A stretch of DNA of 64,000 nt from Prorocentrum cordatum (GCA_963575745.1 CAUYUJ010021073.1:64001-128000); one strand, 5' to 3'; numbered from the stretch's first letter, positions 19,581-31,083 are shown. A program made the numbers and translations. Notes: a model not told the origin generated them from the letters alone.

Positions 19581-21235
19581 GAGGAGCATTGAAGTCGGGA
19601 AAGTGAAGGACGCAGGTGACGAAGTGGGAAAAAAAACAAGTTTGTGCACTCGCGGCTCGAGTGAAGACCTTCGGCGACGGCTAGCGGCTAGACCCATATC
19701 GGGCTGGCCGAGCCCATCTACACCCAGAATTTCGAATGAAATTATGCAGACCAGTAAAGGCCCTCGACGAAGGCAGTTGGGAGCAGGTGGTGAATACGTG
19801 GATGTTGGTGCGAGTTGGCGGGGGGGGAGTTTCACTCGTGTCAGTCTCATCGGCACCATTCAATTGGTAGCTTGCCAGTGGTGATATTTCAACATTGCGC
19901 CCAAAAAGTCGAGAATGAAGCGCAGCGACTTCCGACCCTCGGTGAAGGCAGCGGCGCGGGTTCGGCGCAAGGCGGGTTAAGAAACAAGCAGGACTTCACG
20001 ACTATCACGCACAGCGGCGCCATGAATGAGCAGTTTGCGCATCGTTTCCAGTTCACACTGCACTGGACATGCTGAGACGAGCCGCACCACTTTGAACCCT
20101 CATGGGGATAAGCGCGGCAGAAGCTCGTACCTAGCAGGTGCCCTCCAATTTCTGGCACGGCGCATATGGAGGATGTGATACGGGAGGAGTGTCTACAGGC
20201 GTGTGAGGATGAAGGCCTGCCAGTACAGACGGCGCCAGCCTGACCATTACAATACTACCCCGACCAATGAAAGGCCAACCAGCACAGGCCGCGCCAGCTT
20301 ACTGCGGATTCTGCGACGAGGTAGCTGCATCACACAATATCAGTTGCCACTTGCCGCCCGTCAATTCGCTGGATATTTCGGCCAGCACTCGGATCTCCCA
20401 CTCGACGCCATCAATTGCTTCACTTTTATATTTCAGCGGCCTGAATGTTTGCTGGTTGGATGGAAACCGAGCGAGACGACCGCCGCGAGTGACTCGACCG
20501 CCAGACTCTCGGTGAGGGCGGGTGGGACTGAGAAACGAGGTTGAAGGCGGTGGAGAAGGATGGCACGTCGCACATAGGATATTTGTAACGTTCTCGGCGC
20601 GGGCGTTTTACGAAATTGACTGCCAGCTGCCCTCGGCGAGGGTTTGAACTGCCCTCGGTGAAGGCCTTCACCACGGGAGGGATCGGATTGTGGAGCTGGG
20701 CGGGGTGGGAGGGGACAACCTTGCCGACGCCTGCAGATCAAATACTCTATGCCCTCGCGGGTTTCTCCACTGTTCTGCCTCTTCGCACCTTCTGCGCCGT
20801 TTAGTCTGCACTAGGCGGTTTGACGGATTACCGGTCTGCACTCTCTGCTTGCTTTCTACCAAGAAGAACGCAACGGCCTCGTCGTTCACGGCTGCCTGAC
20901 GCAAGGAGGAGGAGCAGGGAGAACTCCGCCCGTCGGGGGCGGCGCCCTGATTGGTCGCCTACCTGAGCAGGCCCTGCAGGTGAAGAGCTCTGAAGATGCT
21001 AATCTCGAGCCTGCCGGTGACTCGCGAACTGAGCACGAGAACTGACCGGAACACGAGGCGCGGGGGAGCACCAGCAAGGACGGACCCTTGGAGCGACCCC
21101 ATTGGGCGGGCGCCGGGGTCGGGAGCTCGGGCCAGGCGCCCAGCGCGCCTTAGACCCCGACAGGCGCCTTCCGCTGCTCCTGCGGGAAGGCCCCTGGGCC
21201 GCAACCAGGGCCTCCTGCCGGACCCCCACGGGGGC
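19581..21235. other. No recognisable gene; scattered CCCTCGGTGAAGGC words
   Basis: The word CCCTCG(G/A)(C/T)GA(A/G)GGC or a variant occurs near 19758, 19935, 20510, 20630 and 20652, often beside a GGTTTGAA or GGCAGTTGG stretch, suggesting an old tandem repeat. No coding domain was seen on either strand. Confidence 0.4.
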
Positions 21236-21328
21236 CCCTGGACCCCGCCAGAAGAGGAGGAAGAGGACGAGGAAGAGGAGGAGGAGGAGGAGGACGGGAG
21301 GGGGAGGAGGAGAGGAGGAGGAGGAGGA

Positions 21329-21364
<36 letters not shown>

Positions 21365-21672
21365 GGAGGGGGAAGAGGAGGAGGAGGACGCGGGGCGCGC
21401 GCCGCGGCCGAAGAGTTTCCAGACTGAGGCGAGCGTCCTTCACGGGTCCTGCGATGTACCTGGCCCGCGCCCTGGGCGCTCGCGGGCGCTCCTGCGGGCT
21501 CCGCAAGACGCCCCCGCGACGCTCCTGCCGGGACCCCGCGGGACTTTCCCCGAGGCGAAGGGAGCGCGGAGCTGGGCTGGGCGGAAGCGCCCTTCAAAGG
21601 CAGCGACAGGAGGAGGAGGAGGACGAGGAGGAGGAGGAACAAAAGGTGAGGAGGAGGAGGAGGAGGAGGAGG

Positions 21673-21709
<37 letters not shown>

Positions 21710-21745
21710 GCAGCCGCAGCCGCAGCAGCACGCAGCAGCAGCAGC
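21236..21745. repeat. (GGA)n blocks and a (CAG)n/(CAGCCG)n block
   Basis: GGA-rich tracts at 21250-21385 and 21605-21680, then (CAG)13 near 21677-21708 grading into CAGCCG units and more CAG to 21745. The polyGlu-polyGln frame across it is a repeat product unless cDNA shows otherwise. Confidence 0.9.
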
Positions 21746-22261
21746 AGCGTGCGGGTGGGCGGCCGCTCGGAACTCGGCGCGTGCCCGCAATGGTTCCGCG
21801 CCGGTGCCCGCGCAGTTCCCGCGCCGATGCCCGCGGGCGCTCGGCGCCCCGCCCACTCGCGCGATGAAGAGAGCGCACTCCGTTCCCACAGTCTGTCTCC
21901 CCGTCCCTGCTTCTGCGGCGCCTTGGTGAACTCCCGCTCGGACTCAACCCCCTTGCAGTAACCGTCGAGAAGAGGCAGGGGCAGCAGCTATGAAGAGGAG
22001 GACGCGGGCCCCTGACCAGAGAGCAAACGAACGCAACATGGAGGGCCGTAGGTGGAGTGGTGTCGTCTGTGTTCTGGTCGAACTCCTGTGGGAAACGGGT
22101 CATGAGGTTTTTGTTTGCCCTTTTCGGGACCTCGGGGCCTTCCACGGGACCCAGGATTGTCAGAAAACGACTCAGGATGATGATCTCGTCCTGGGAAGGC
22201 CCCAGGGTTCAGGACCCGCTTGCTTCAGACCCCGTTCCCCCCATGCTAGGCCCTTCGAGGA

Positions 22262-22440
22262 GGTGGAGCGTTCGGTGGCAGCTCATGGGAACGTCCCATA
22301 CTATTTTGTGGGTTCTGGCGACCCGGCGCTGACATCAACACTAATCGACGTTGAACCGGCGCTGGTCGACGCTGATCCACGCCAAACAGGCACTATATCA
22401 TGGCCTACAAGACGCTAGTCGACGCGAACGACCTACGGTC
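22262..22440. repeat. Family F repeat, copy 1 (GGCAGCTCATGGG ... TCGACGCT)
   Basis: GGTGGCAGCTCATGGGAACG, then CATACTATTTTGTGGGTTCT, then degenerate units of the decamer AATCGACGCT. The same order occurs at 48170 and 48465, so this is a dispersed family whose tail is a decamer minisatellite. Confidence 0.7.
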
Positions 22441-22639
22441 GACCTCGACCAGAAAACATCTTTCACGAGCATGAAACCTTCCGCTACCCCCCCCAGGGTA
22501 CACAACATCCAACAAACACGAAGAACACGAGGGTAGCCTCCCCGAAACGACCTCGATCTCATACCTCGGTCCGACTGTACTACAACGGAAGTACTAAGAT
22601 ATACGACGCTACCATGACTTGCTGCCGAAGGAGCGGCCA

Positions 22640-22775
22640 AGGATGAAAATGAAGATGATAATGGTGATGATGATTATGGTGATGGTGATGATAACGATGA
22701 TGATGATGAGAATGGCGATGACGATGATGATGCTGATATTGATAATGGTGATGATACTGATAATGATGATGATCA
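22640..22775. repeat. (GAT)n microsatellite, imperfect
   Basis: GATGAT with AATGGTGAT and GATAAT variants. It adjoins the start of the 210-bp duplication. Confidence 0.85.
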
Positions 22776-23125
22776 GCTTCCACTATGTGTGCCAGAGGCT
22801 GTCTTTGCCGCAGGGGGCAAGGACTCGGGTCCCGACGACCGACGGGCATGCGAGAGACATCCTGCAGCGGCCAAACCAAATCGAGACTACACGTAGAACA
22901 AGGCGACAGCGGGAGGGAGAGGCGGGAAGCTTGAGCCGCAGTGGCTGCGGCACTCGACATCCCAAATATCAAAATACTCAACATGCAGTTATACGATCAG
23001 CTTCCATTCTGCGTGCCAGAGGCTTTCTTTGCTGCAGGGGGCAAGGGCACGGGCACCGACGACCCACGGGCACGCGAGAGACATCCTGCAGCGGCCAAAC
23101 CAAATCGAGATTATATGCACCAGGC
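22772..23125. repeat. Direct duplication (about 212-bp period)
   Basis: GATCAGCTTCCA begins copy 1 at 22772 and copy 2 at about 22984. Both continue TGTGCCAGAGGCT...GCAGGGGGCAAGG...CGAGAGACATCCTGCAGCGG and CCAAACCAAATCGAGA. Only copy 1 is followed inside the window by the spliced-leader-like motif and its flank. Confidence 0.85.
22930..22951 (-). other. Spliced-leader-like 22-mer, copy 1
   Basis: On the minus strand the 22 bases end in GCGGCTCAAG and match the known dinoflagellate spliced-leader consensus at 17 of 22 positions by my count, including AGCCA and the last eight bases GGCTCAAG. No GT donor follows, so this is not an intact SL RNA gene. An internal GCCGCAG/CTGCGGC inverted repeat is also present. 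A second copy is at 27357. Confidence 0.45.
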
Positions 23126-24070
23126 ACACTTGCAACCCCTGGCCGCCAGGCCGCAGTAAGCACTTACACGCGTTAGCGTTCACAGGGCGAGGCGAATGAC
23201 ACGAGCGCCCTTTTAAAATTTCAGCCGCCAAGACCTCCAGTCGGAACCCTAACGGGCGAAATCCCGACGGAATCTATGAAAAGAACACTTCCGCGGCACA
23301 GCGCGCGGGCCCAAGGAGGTTAGACAAGCGCGAAACCGACGAAGGCCCGAACACCTGTGGAGAGAGCCAGCGCCGGCGGGTCGAACGCCCAGCGGAGGCG
23401 ACGAGACAGCCCAAGACCAAATCTTCGTAGGCCGAGGGTGCACACCACCACACTGGCACAGAATTAACCCCGCCGCTTGCGCGGCATTGGAAATAGCAGA
23501 CTTGACAGAGGCCAGGCGTAGCATAGGCGACGCGGCACAGGCCCCAGCAAGCACAGGGACCCTCAAGCAATGGCATTCGAGGATCAAGGAAGACAAGGCG
23601 CCACAGAGAGCCCGAGAGCGAGCGGAGGGGGCCCCAGGGCCCGAGGCAAGGGAGGCACCGACGCCCAGGACAACCGACCCACGAAGCCACCCCAAGATCC
23701 GCTGGCGCACCGCGGGCCGAGACCAATCGAACCCCACGTGCTGCGAAGGGCCGATACACAGGGCGGCGAAACCTAGCGCGCAAGCGCACCGCTATCACGA
23801 TGGGGCGAGGAGACCTCCCGAGACCCCCAAAAAACAGCGAGATCTCACAGAGGCGGCCATCATTGCAATTTTCAATTGACGCGTCAGATAGCGGCCCGCC
23901 TGCCCGCCAACGCGGGCCTCGCCCACCCACGCAACGTCGAGGGAGGCTTCCACGGGATCGGCAGGGAGAACGCGCCGCCGCGACTGGCCGCCTCGAAGAG
24001 AGCACGAGGTGTCGGCCACGAGGTGTCGGCCCACCCGAAGTCCGAAAGACAGCACCGCCTCTCCCAGCAT
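23126..24070. other. No recognisable gene; probable 3' part of the DIRS-like element
   Basis: Several overlapping minus-strand frames (276 and 162 codons) lie directly downstream of the recombinase domain, but I recognise no domain. It may be the element's 3' region or terminal repeat. Confidence 0.35.
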
Positions 24071-24072
24071 GC

Positions 24073-24912
24073 TCATCCGTTGTGCAGCTTGGCCCGCCTG
24101 GCATATCTGCGGAGAGAGCTGTCCGTCATCCACCTTCCCCGCCCCTTGACCTCTGCCATGGCCCTGCGCGCCCCGAGCAGGTCGTCGCTCGCCGCGCTGT
24201 GGCGGAGGACGTACAGCGACGGCTGGGCGGCCAGCCCGAGGGCCTCGGCGGCGCCGTTGAAAGCGCCCTCCATCTCTGTCACCTGGAAGTTCCACGGGGG
24301 CGAAGCGCCAAGGCGAGCCGCCCTCAGCGCCGCCCACAGCTGCCACCAAGCCCCCTGGTCCAGCGCGGGGCTCTCGCCAGCGATCCCCGTCTTGCCTGGC
24401 CTGCCGCCCCCCCCCCCCCGGGTTGAGCACCAGACCCCGCTGGGCAGCAGCGCAGAGGACGGGGCCCCGTCCACGACGAAGCGATCGGCCTCTGCGCCAG
24501 CGCCCCTCGCGATGACGTTGACCAAGGCATCCGGACAAAAATGCAGCGCCCAGTTCCAGCCCATCGGTATCACCAAAATCCCGGGACCAGATCCACGTCG
24601 AGCGCAACGATTCGCGATGCACGAGAGCGCAAAGCACTGAAGTAACTCCGATGGAAGCGTCATGCGATGAAGCGCACACCGAGTATCTGCCGACGCCATA
24701 TAGCCGATGGCGCCGGGAGCGACCTCCACCCAAGAACACGCAGCACTCGTCGGCAACTTCGCATAGGCTGGTTCGGAGAAAAACCACTTGGCAATGCGGG
24801 CGTCGAACACCACCCCGAGGCCCCCGTTCTTCTCGGTTGCGAGGAACACCCCGACAATGAATGGGCTGCCCCCGACCTCGACGGACACGGAACCGAGGCA
24901 TGCCCGCATCAT
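24073..24912 (-). pseudogene. RT palm start fused to tyrosine recombinase end
   Basis: A single 279-codon frame. Residues about 30-50 give NGGLGVVFDARIAKWFF (RT motif 1-2 region); residues about 113-122 give VIPMGWNWAL (motif B region). The YxDD motif C is absent: the sequence passes through a G-run linker directly to a tyrosine-recombinase end, with LRHSAASDDLL near residue 237 (Arg-His pair) and GRWMTDSSLRRY (terminal Tyr, plus-strand about 24103-24105). The missing motif C, thumb, RNase H and recombinase N-terminus indicate an internal deletion that kept the frame. Upstream, in another phase, PLLLSFPDHCADFLRRLDD (about 24950) belongs to the same protein. Confidence 0.7.
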
Positions 24913-25502
24913 CGAGTCGACGAAGAAAGTCGGCGCAATGGTCGGGAAAGCTCAAGAGAAGAGGGTCGACGCAAGGCTTGACAAGTCCAGGCCCTCGGCG
25001 CGTAGCTACGGCGGTCGACCTGGGGACTAGCATTCTCGCCCTCCATGACCCCGGCCTGTCAAGGGCGGCCTCGCTGCAGATGGATTCCAGTGGCGTCGGC
25101 ATCGTACCCGCAGCAGGCCAGGACACGCAGTGCTTGGCGCAAGGTCGAACTGCGGCACCACCTTCACACTACCCAGGTGCATTACGGAGCAGCTCTGCGA
25201 GGGAGGCGCCCGAGGTGGCGTAGCTCACGCCAATCGAAGTTCAAGAAATCAGCGGCAATGCGACCAAGAGCGAGCCTCTGAGGCAGGTTGCATGCGTCAA
25301 CGGGCGCCGCCACCTCACGAGCAGATCGGGCGTGGCCGCTCATCACCGAGGGGGGCCACGCACGCGTTGGCCCAGGACCACCAGACAAGACCACGATCAC
25401 AACGCTGTCGACCCCGCCGAGACAGAAGAGGACCCCGTCTGTCGTCAACAGCAAGCCGAGGAAGAGGAAAAAGGTTGCGTTGCCGATCACCAAGGGCCGC
25501 CG

Positions 25503-26160
25503 TCATCGCGAAGCTGCGCAGCTCGGGGCCCACGCGCACCTCAGCAGACTCGAGGAAGAGCGGGCCGCCGCTGAGGCGAGGGAGGCCGATCGCCATTGGC
25601 GCAACGCCCGCTCCTCACGGGCCTTCCTGCGCTTCTCGGCGACCGCAGCCTCCGCCTTCAACTCAGCCGCAATCGCGCTCAGCAGCAAGCACACGCACGC
25701 GCTCCCACGAGTCGCACGGGCGCCCGGGAACTGGTTGTCCCCGACGCGGTTGTCCAGCACGTGGGACTGGTGACCTTACTTTCGCTGCTCTTCGGTTTGA
25801 AGGCCGCCTCGACCACCCTCTCCTCCAGCAGGTGGAGGCGCCTCGCCGTCATCTCCAGATGCGCCAGCTCACCGACTCACCTGGTCGTAGCACACCGCGA
25901 GTTCCAGGATCCTACGGAGAGAGGCGCGCCCCCTGGTGATCGGATCGTCCTCCGACATCTTCCACCCAGTCATCCACTTGGTGTGCCAGGCCGCTGGGGA
26001 CGAGGCGCGGCGCTGGATGCGAGCGCAGACCCAGGCCGCCGCCCGAGGGCCTCGAACGGACCAGTCGGTCCACAACGTCGAGGTGCGCAGCATGATGTCC
26101 TCGCGGAAATCCCGCCAGCGGTCGCCCCGCACGTCGTAGCTCACGCCGTTCGCGCGCAGG
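25503..26160 (-). pseudogene. Middle region of the DIRS-like protein
   Basis: The frame ending at 25869 reads GVSYDVRGDRWRDFREDIML, then WTDWSVRGPRAAAWV and RILELAVCYDQVSR, a conserved helical domain with D-W-x-V-x-GPR. The frame 25760-25503 continues with a coiled-coil-like charged stretch (AVAEKRRKAREERALRQW). A short later piece near 25450 reads GDRQRNLFPLPRL. The phases differ, so the region is not translatable as one protein. Confidence 0.5.
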
Positions 26161-26339
26161 TCAGCGACCCCACCAACAGCAGCAGGGCAGGCACCCCTCC
26201 AGGCGGAGGGCCCAAGGCAGCGGGCGGCGCCGCGGCAGCTGCAGGAGCGGCCCCCGCCAACGCGGCCACCAAGCCTGGAAGAGCGCCTCCACCAAGCACG
26301 GTCGCGGGCGGCAGCAGGCCAGCGGCGGGCGCGCGGGCT

Positions 26340-26784
26340 GCGGGCAGCGCCAAGGGCCCAGCTGCTCAGCTGCAGGCGCCGCCGCCACCGCAGGGGCCCC
26401 AGGATCGGCCAGCGCGAGCGGCCCAGGGGCGAGACCTCCAGCGTTTCCAGCAGCCACGGGGAGGTTCGCGGGGCCAAGCGGCACGGCGACGCCAAGCGCT
26501 GCGGCCCCCTCGCGAATGCCGCCCCACGCCTCCTGAGCCGTCGGCAGGGAGCGGAAGCCGTAGACCCGAAAACTGCCAGGGCGGTCGCCATGGCCTGGCA
26601 GAAGCATCACCCCAGCGATATCTGCATCAGGCACCGCGCTCTCGAGGTAGCGGCCCCCGTCGGGTGTCAGCACGAAGTGATTGCCAGCACCATCTGCCAG
26701 CAGCGAGACCCGCTCATGCCAGATCTGGGCTCCGCCGGCCCGATATCGCACCAACGACAAGGTAAGCCTAAGCGCATGCGGCAT
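26340..26784 (-). pseudogene. Conserved N-terminal domain of the DIRS-like protein
   Basis: Reads AQIWHERVSLL, NHFVLTPDGGRYLES, then GSFRVYGFRSLPTAQEAW and an Ala/Pro/Gly-rich linker. The pattern 'H-x-R-x-L...L-T-P-D-G-x-x-Y-x-E...V-Y-x-F' is one I associate with the N-terminus of dinoflagellate RT-recombinase proteins. Its function is unknown. It continues in phase into low-complexity sequence near 26340 before the next phase change. Confidence 0.5.
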
Positions 26785-26786
26785 GG

Positions 26787-26993
26787 CTACCTGCTGTCAG
26801 CGAGCTTGCCGCGGATCGCCCTGGCCTGCACCCGCGCGGTCTCGTCGAGGCTCGCCTCGGGCTCGATAGCCCAGCCCACACCTGCGCTGCGACGGACCAG
26901 AACGTACCCCAAGGCGGTGCCGAGCGCAGCGCCCGCGAGGAGGCTCGCGACCGAGCAGGCGCCCACGAGCCCGAAGCAGGAAAGCTCGGGCAC
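26787..26993 (-). pseudogene. N-terminal hydrophobic segment of the DIRS-like protein
   Basis: Met at 26993, then a 25-30-residue hydrophobic stretch (FGLVGACSVASLLAGAALGT) able to span a membrane, then a basic/acidic tail and a stop at 26787. The next segment starts at 26784 in another phase, so one or two bases were probably lost. Signal-anchor-like starts occur on related dinoflagellate proteins as I know them; their purpose is unclear. Confidence 0.45.
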
Positions 26994-27356
26994 CTGGCCG
27001 CCCGCGCCCGCGCAAACGCACGCGGGGGATGGCGGGGCAGGTCAGCTGCGGCGCGAAGGCCCCGCAGCCGGGCGCCGCGCGCGCGCGCCACCACGGAGGC
27101 TCCGAGGGCCTGCGCTCCGCAGCGCAGAGTGCCGGCTAGGGAAAGTCTTTTTCACATCAACGCCAACGCCTCCAAATCCTTGGACTGACCAAGGTAGCGA
27201 GCCAGCAACGGAGGGGGATATTGGCTCCCCGAATGTCGACCCATTCAGTTTGAGTCGCCTGAATCAAAATCGCAGGCTCGTGGGGCCAAGGGAGGAGCAA
27301 CGCCCTCCGCCGGATAGGGAGAGGCCCAGATCCTGCATGGAGCCGCACAAATTGAG

Positions 27357-27378
27357 CTTGAGCCGCAGTGGTTGCGGC
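27357..27378 (-). other. Spliced-leader-like 22-mer, copy 2
   Basis: One base different from the copy at 22930. The following plus-strand bases (GCGGCACTCGAC, then an A-rich stretch with ACTCAGCATG) are also shared with copy 1, so the 22-mer sits in a longer ~60-bp repeat. It ends directly at the (GAT)n tract. Confidence 0.45.
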
Positions 27379-27419
27379 ACTCGACTTTCCAACGATCTAA
27401 ACACTCAGCATGTATTTAT

Positions 27420-27858
<439 letters not shown>

Positions 27859-28107
27859 GGAGAAGGGGGGAGGAGGAGAAGGAGGAGGAGGAGGAGGAGG
27901 AGGGAGGGGAGGAAGGGAGAGAAGAGCAGAAGGAGGAGAGGAGGAGGAGGAGGGGAAGGAGGAGGAGGAGAGGAGGTGAGGAGGAGGATGGAGGAGGGGA
28001 GGAGGAGGAGGAGGAGGAGGAGGAGGAGGAGGCGGAGAGGAGGAGGAGGAGAGGAGAGGAGGAGGAGGAGGGGGAGGAGGAGGAGGAGGAGGAGGAGCAG
28101 GAGCAGG
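27859..28107. repeat. (GGA)n tract
   Basis: GGAGGA with GAGAGG slips, directly continuing the (GAT)n tract and reading without a stop into the RLE-like domain that follows. Confidence 0.95.
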
Positions 28108-28565
28108 AGTATGAGCAGCTCCTCGAGAGCCTCCGAGCGGGCGACTTGGCGGACGCCCTCGTTGACGACCTGCCCTGGGACGTCCTAGACATGGTCTTCA
28201 ACTATGACGGCAGGCGCGTGGCGCTGGACATCGCCGTTGTGGGCGCCCACCTTGACCCTGCCCGGGTCCGCGCCGCCGCGAACAGGGACGGCGCGGCAGC
28301 AGCGCAGGAGGAGCGAGAGAAACGCCGCCGGTACGCAGGTCTCAACATCACGCCCTGCGTGTTTGAGATCTGCGGCCGGGCTGGCGATAGTGCCGTGGCC
28401 GCCGTCCGCAGGCTCGCGGTCATGGCAGGACGCGACGCAGGGGCGCACGCTCTGGCAGCGGCGCTGTGGCAGGAGCTGAGCGTCGCGCTGCAGCCCGCTG
28501 TGGCGTGGCGCGCTGCTAGCGCGCGCGTGCGCGCCGGCAGCATGGCCATCGCTGGCTGCCGCTAG
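28108..28565 (+). pseudogene. RLE-like C-terminal domain of a non-LTR element, plus strand
   Basis: The frame enters from the (GGA)n tract and reads YEQLLESLRAGDLADALVDD, VALDIAVVGAHLDPARVRAA, AQEEREKRRRYAG, PCVFEICGRAGDSAVAAVRR and stops at 28565. The D-I-A-V-V, E-x2-K-x3-Y, F-E-x-x-GR-x-G layout matches the minus-strand domain at 14758-15500, so both are ends of related elements. The rest of this element is missing: microsatellite sequence replaces it upstream. The long open frame upstream is repeat, not protein. Confidence 0.55.
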
Positions 28566-28631
28566 TTCGTTTTCCTAGTTCGTTGGCCTCTTTTCCCTTT
28601 CCCTCTTCCTCTGCTGCCGCGTCCTCCTCCC

Positions 28632-30491
28632 TTCAGGGCCTCCATCACCCCGGGCCAGAGTGGCTACGTTAAAGACGTGGGAGAGGCGCACCTCCTCCTA
28701 TCCGAGATCTGTGCCGCGGCCATAGGGTAGCACAGGGCCATCTGGCTGGTGTTCGGGGATCTGCAGAAGGCTTTCCCGCGGGTATGGCGAGAACAGCTTC
28801 TCAGGACGCTCGCCCACCGGGCGGGGGTCACAGGCGGGGCACTGGCCATTCTCGGGTCCATGCTAGAGGAAGACCACGTGCATGTGAACCACAACTATGT
28901 GCACGTGGAGACAGTTGTACAGGGCCTTGCCGAAGGAGGCAACTTGGGGCCCTTATGCTTTCCCTCGTACATGGATGAGCTCTCGGTCGCCCTCGTGGAC
29001 GCTGGGCTGGGGGTGGGCCTGGGAGGGCCCATGCCGGCGCAGTGGCAGGCCAGGGAATGGTCATGCACAGGGACTCCGGTGGAGACATGGTCAAGGCAGC
29101 TTCTCGTGGATATCAGGGAGAGGCGCGAACTGCCTTCACTGGCCCAGCTGGATGCCCATCAGGATCTAGAGGCCTCGGCCCTGCAGGCGCTTGATTGGGC
29201 TGCTCCCCGAAGGCTTCCGGCAGTACTACACGCGGACGACCCGGTGCTTCTAGCCAGCAGCATAGGGGGCATGCAGGGAGCGTTGGGGGTGCTCGCAGCG
29301 TGGGCTTACAAACACAAGGCCAGCCCTCACACCAAGGCTACCAAGCACGTGGCCATGGTGTCGGGGGGCCGCGGGTCCCTCCAAGCCTCCCAAAAGGAGG
29401 AGCCTTTGGTCCTTGCTCTAGTGGGCCAGGAGCCGATGCCCATCGCCATGGTGACCAAACATCGCTGGCTGGGTCTCCCATGGCGCAGCGACTTGGATCT
29501 GCTGGCCATGGGCAGGGATCGAATCAGCGCTGCGGCCTCCCATGTCTCCACGCTGGCGGGCTTGGTGGCCCGCGAAGAGCTTCCATTATCTGCTGCGGCC
29601 GGCGTCTTCGATCTGCAGGTGGAAGCCTCTTTCAGGTTCGGCAGGTGGCTCTGGGCCCCTGCGTCTGGCAGTGAGAAGGCCGCCGATGCGGCGTACGAAG
29701 GCTGGGCACGGTTGTTCCTGGGCGTTCCACCATGGAGGGGGCCCGCAGCAGCGCTCGGCGAGATGGGCTGGCAGCTGTCGGGGGCTGCGCGTGTGGTGGG
29801 CGATGTGGCTTCCAGGAGAACCGCTTTGTGGGCATTTCCCGACGGGGACCTGTACCGAGACGTATTCTTGGGTGCGCACGGGTGGGATGGGGCCACGTGG
29901 GCCAAGGCCTCTCAAGTCCTTCTCAGCTCCTGGGGCATACCAGACTGGCCGGTGTGGTCCATCCAGCACCCAGAGGGCACAAGGGATGGATACAAGGCGG
30001 AGGTCCTGGACAAATTGGCAAGGTCCTCAGAGGAACGCTGGCGGCAGGCAGCTGGCCAGCATCTTCTCCCTCTACCGTATCTCTCCTTGCGTCCGAGTTT
30101 CTCGACGGATCTCCGGGCGATAGGGAGCTTCCATTCCACGTGGGAGGTCTTATGGGGCCAACGGTCGCTGTCGCGTTTTCGGATGGGTGCCCTCGCGCTG
30201 GGGCAGGAGTCGGGCAGACGCTCCTGGGCGCGCAGCCAAGCATGCATCCTCTGTGGTATCAGAACGAGGAGCCGCACCTTTCACGTGCTGGGCGTGTGCG
30301 GAGCCGTGGAGAGGCAGCGTACGGAGTTTTGGCGGGCCTGCGGAGCACCACCACCGGAGTCGAAGGAGGCATGTGCGACGGCAATTCTAAGTTCCACACC
30401 TGACCAGCCAGGCTATGCGGAGGCCGCCCTACTCGCGCTGGCTGTGGACAGGGCGGAGGCTAGGTTCTGGACGGGTGTGGTCGCCGCGTAA
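28632..30491 (+). pseudogene. 5'-truncated non-LTR reverse transcriptase, one in-frame stop
   Basis: A 580-codon frame (ATG 28749 to stop 30491) carries motif A FGDLQKAFPRVW, motif B EGGNLGPLCF, motif C LHADDPVLL and the following basic motif KATKHVAMV. At the C-terminus CILCG...HVLGVCG resembles a zinc-binding C-x2-C-x12-H-x4-C. The same phase extends upstream to about 28632 with GQSGYVKDVGEAHLLLSEIC, then a TAG at 28728-28730 just before motif A, so the ATG at 28749 is internal and not the real start. The endonuclease is missing. The HADD box is intact, so the domain was recently active or is conserved. It is a different family from the RT at 16-17 kb. Confidence 0.8.
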
Positions 30492-30517
30492 CCTCCTTCC
30501 CTCCCTCTAGGGCCATC

Positions 30518-30548
<31 letters not shown>

Positions 30549-31018
30549 TCGCTTTCCCTTGCTCCTTCCCTCCCTCCGGTTGAGCGCTCCCTCCGCAGGG
30601 CCCTCGCTCCAGCGGGGACGCTGCGGCAGCGGGCTGCGACGTCGGCCGGTCTGGGCTGGGCTGGTGGCCCCCACCGCTTTCAAGGGAGGGTCTTCGTTCC
30701 CCCTCCCTGTCTGCCTGTCTGCAGTGGTGCTTCGCGCACGCTGTTCTGACTGCGGGGGCTGGGGGACAGGGCGAAGCCCCCGGCAGTTGAGATGCGGACT
30801 CTCTGCCAGCCCATCCCACCCCTGACGGTCGCTGTCCCCCCCATAACGGGCTTTCCATGCACCAGAGGTGGCCATGGACCTGCCCGCCTGGAGGCACAGT
30901 GGTCGGTGTGGGGATGCTCCGTCGCGGGAGGTTTCCTACTGCCCGGTCAGGCCCACTAAAAGCATCCATGCCCAAGGATGCGAATGCCGCCCAATGGGCC
31001 ACCCCAGCCAGCCAGCCT
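30492..31018. other. Pyrimidine-rich 3' flank of the RT; no gene
   Basis: CCTCCTTCCCTCC words, a (CT)n run at 30514-30545, then unique-looking GC-rich sequence. Possibly the 3' untranslated region of the retroelement. Confidence 0.4.
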
Positions 31019-31083
31019 TCCCTCCTCCTCCTCCTCCTCCTCCTCCTCCTCCTCCTCCTCCTCCTCCTCCTCCTCCTCCTCCA
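31019..31083. repeat. (TCC)n microsatellite
   Basis: Twenty-one pure TCC units on the plus strand. Confidence 0.97.

Larger units (their letters stand above)
24073..26993 (-). mobile_element. Decayed DIRS-like (RT + tyrosine recombinase) retroelement
   Basis: Minus-strand pieces in the order found in dinoflagellate DIRS-like proteins: a hydrophobic N-terminal segment, a DGxxY(L/I)E domain, a DWPxxGPR-type domain, a charged helical linker ending RQRNLFPLPRL, an RT palm start and a tyrosine-recombinase end. They sit in at least four phases with small overlaps, so the gene is broken. The family name is inferred from the RT-YR combination. No inverted or split terminal repeats were identified. 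Confidence 0.7.
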
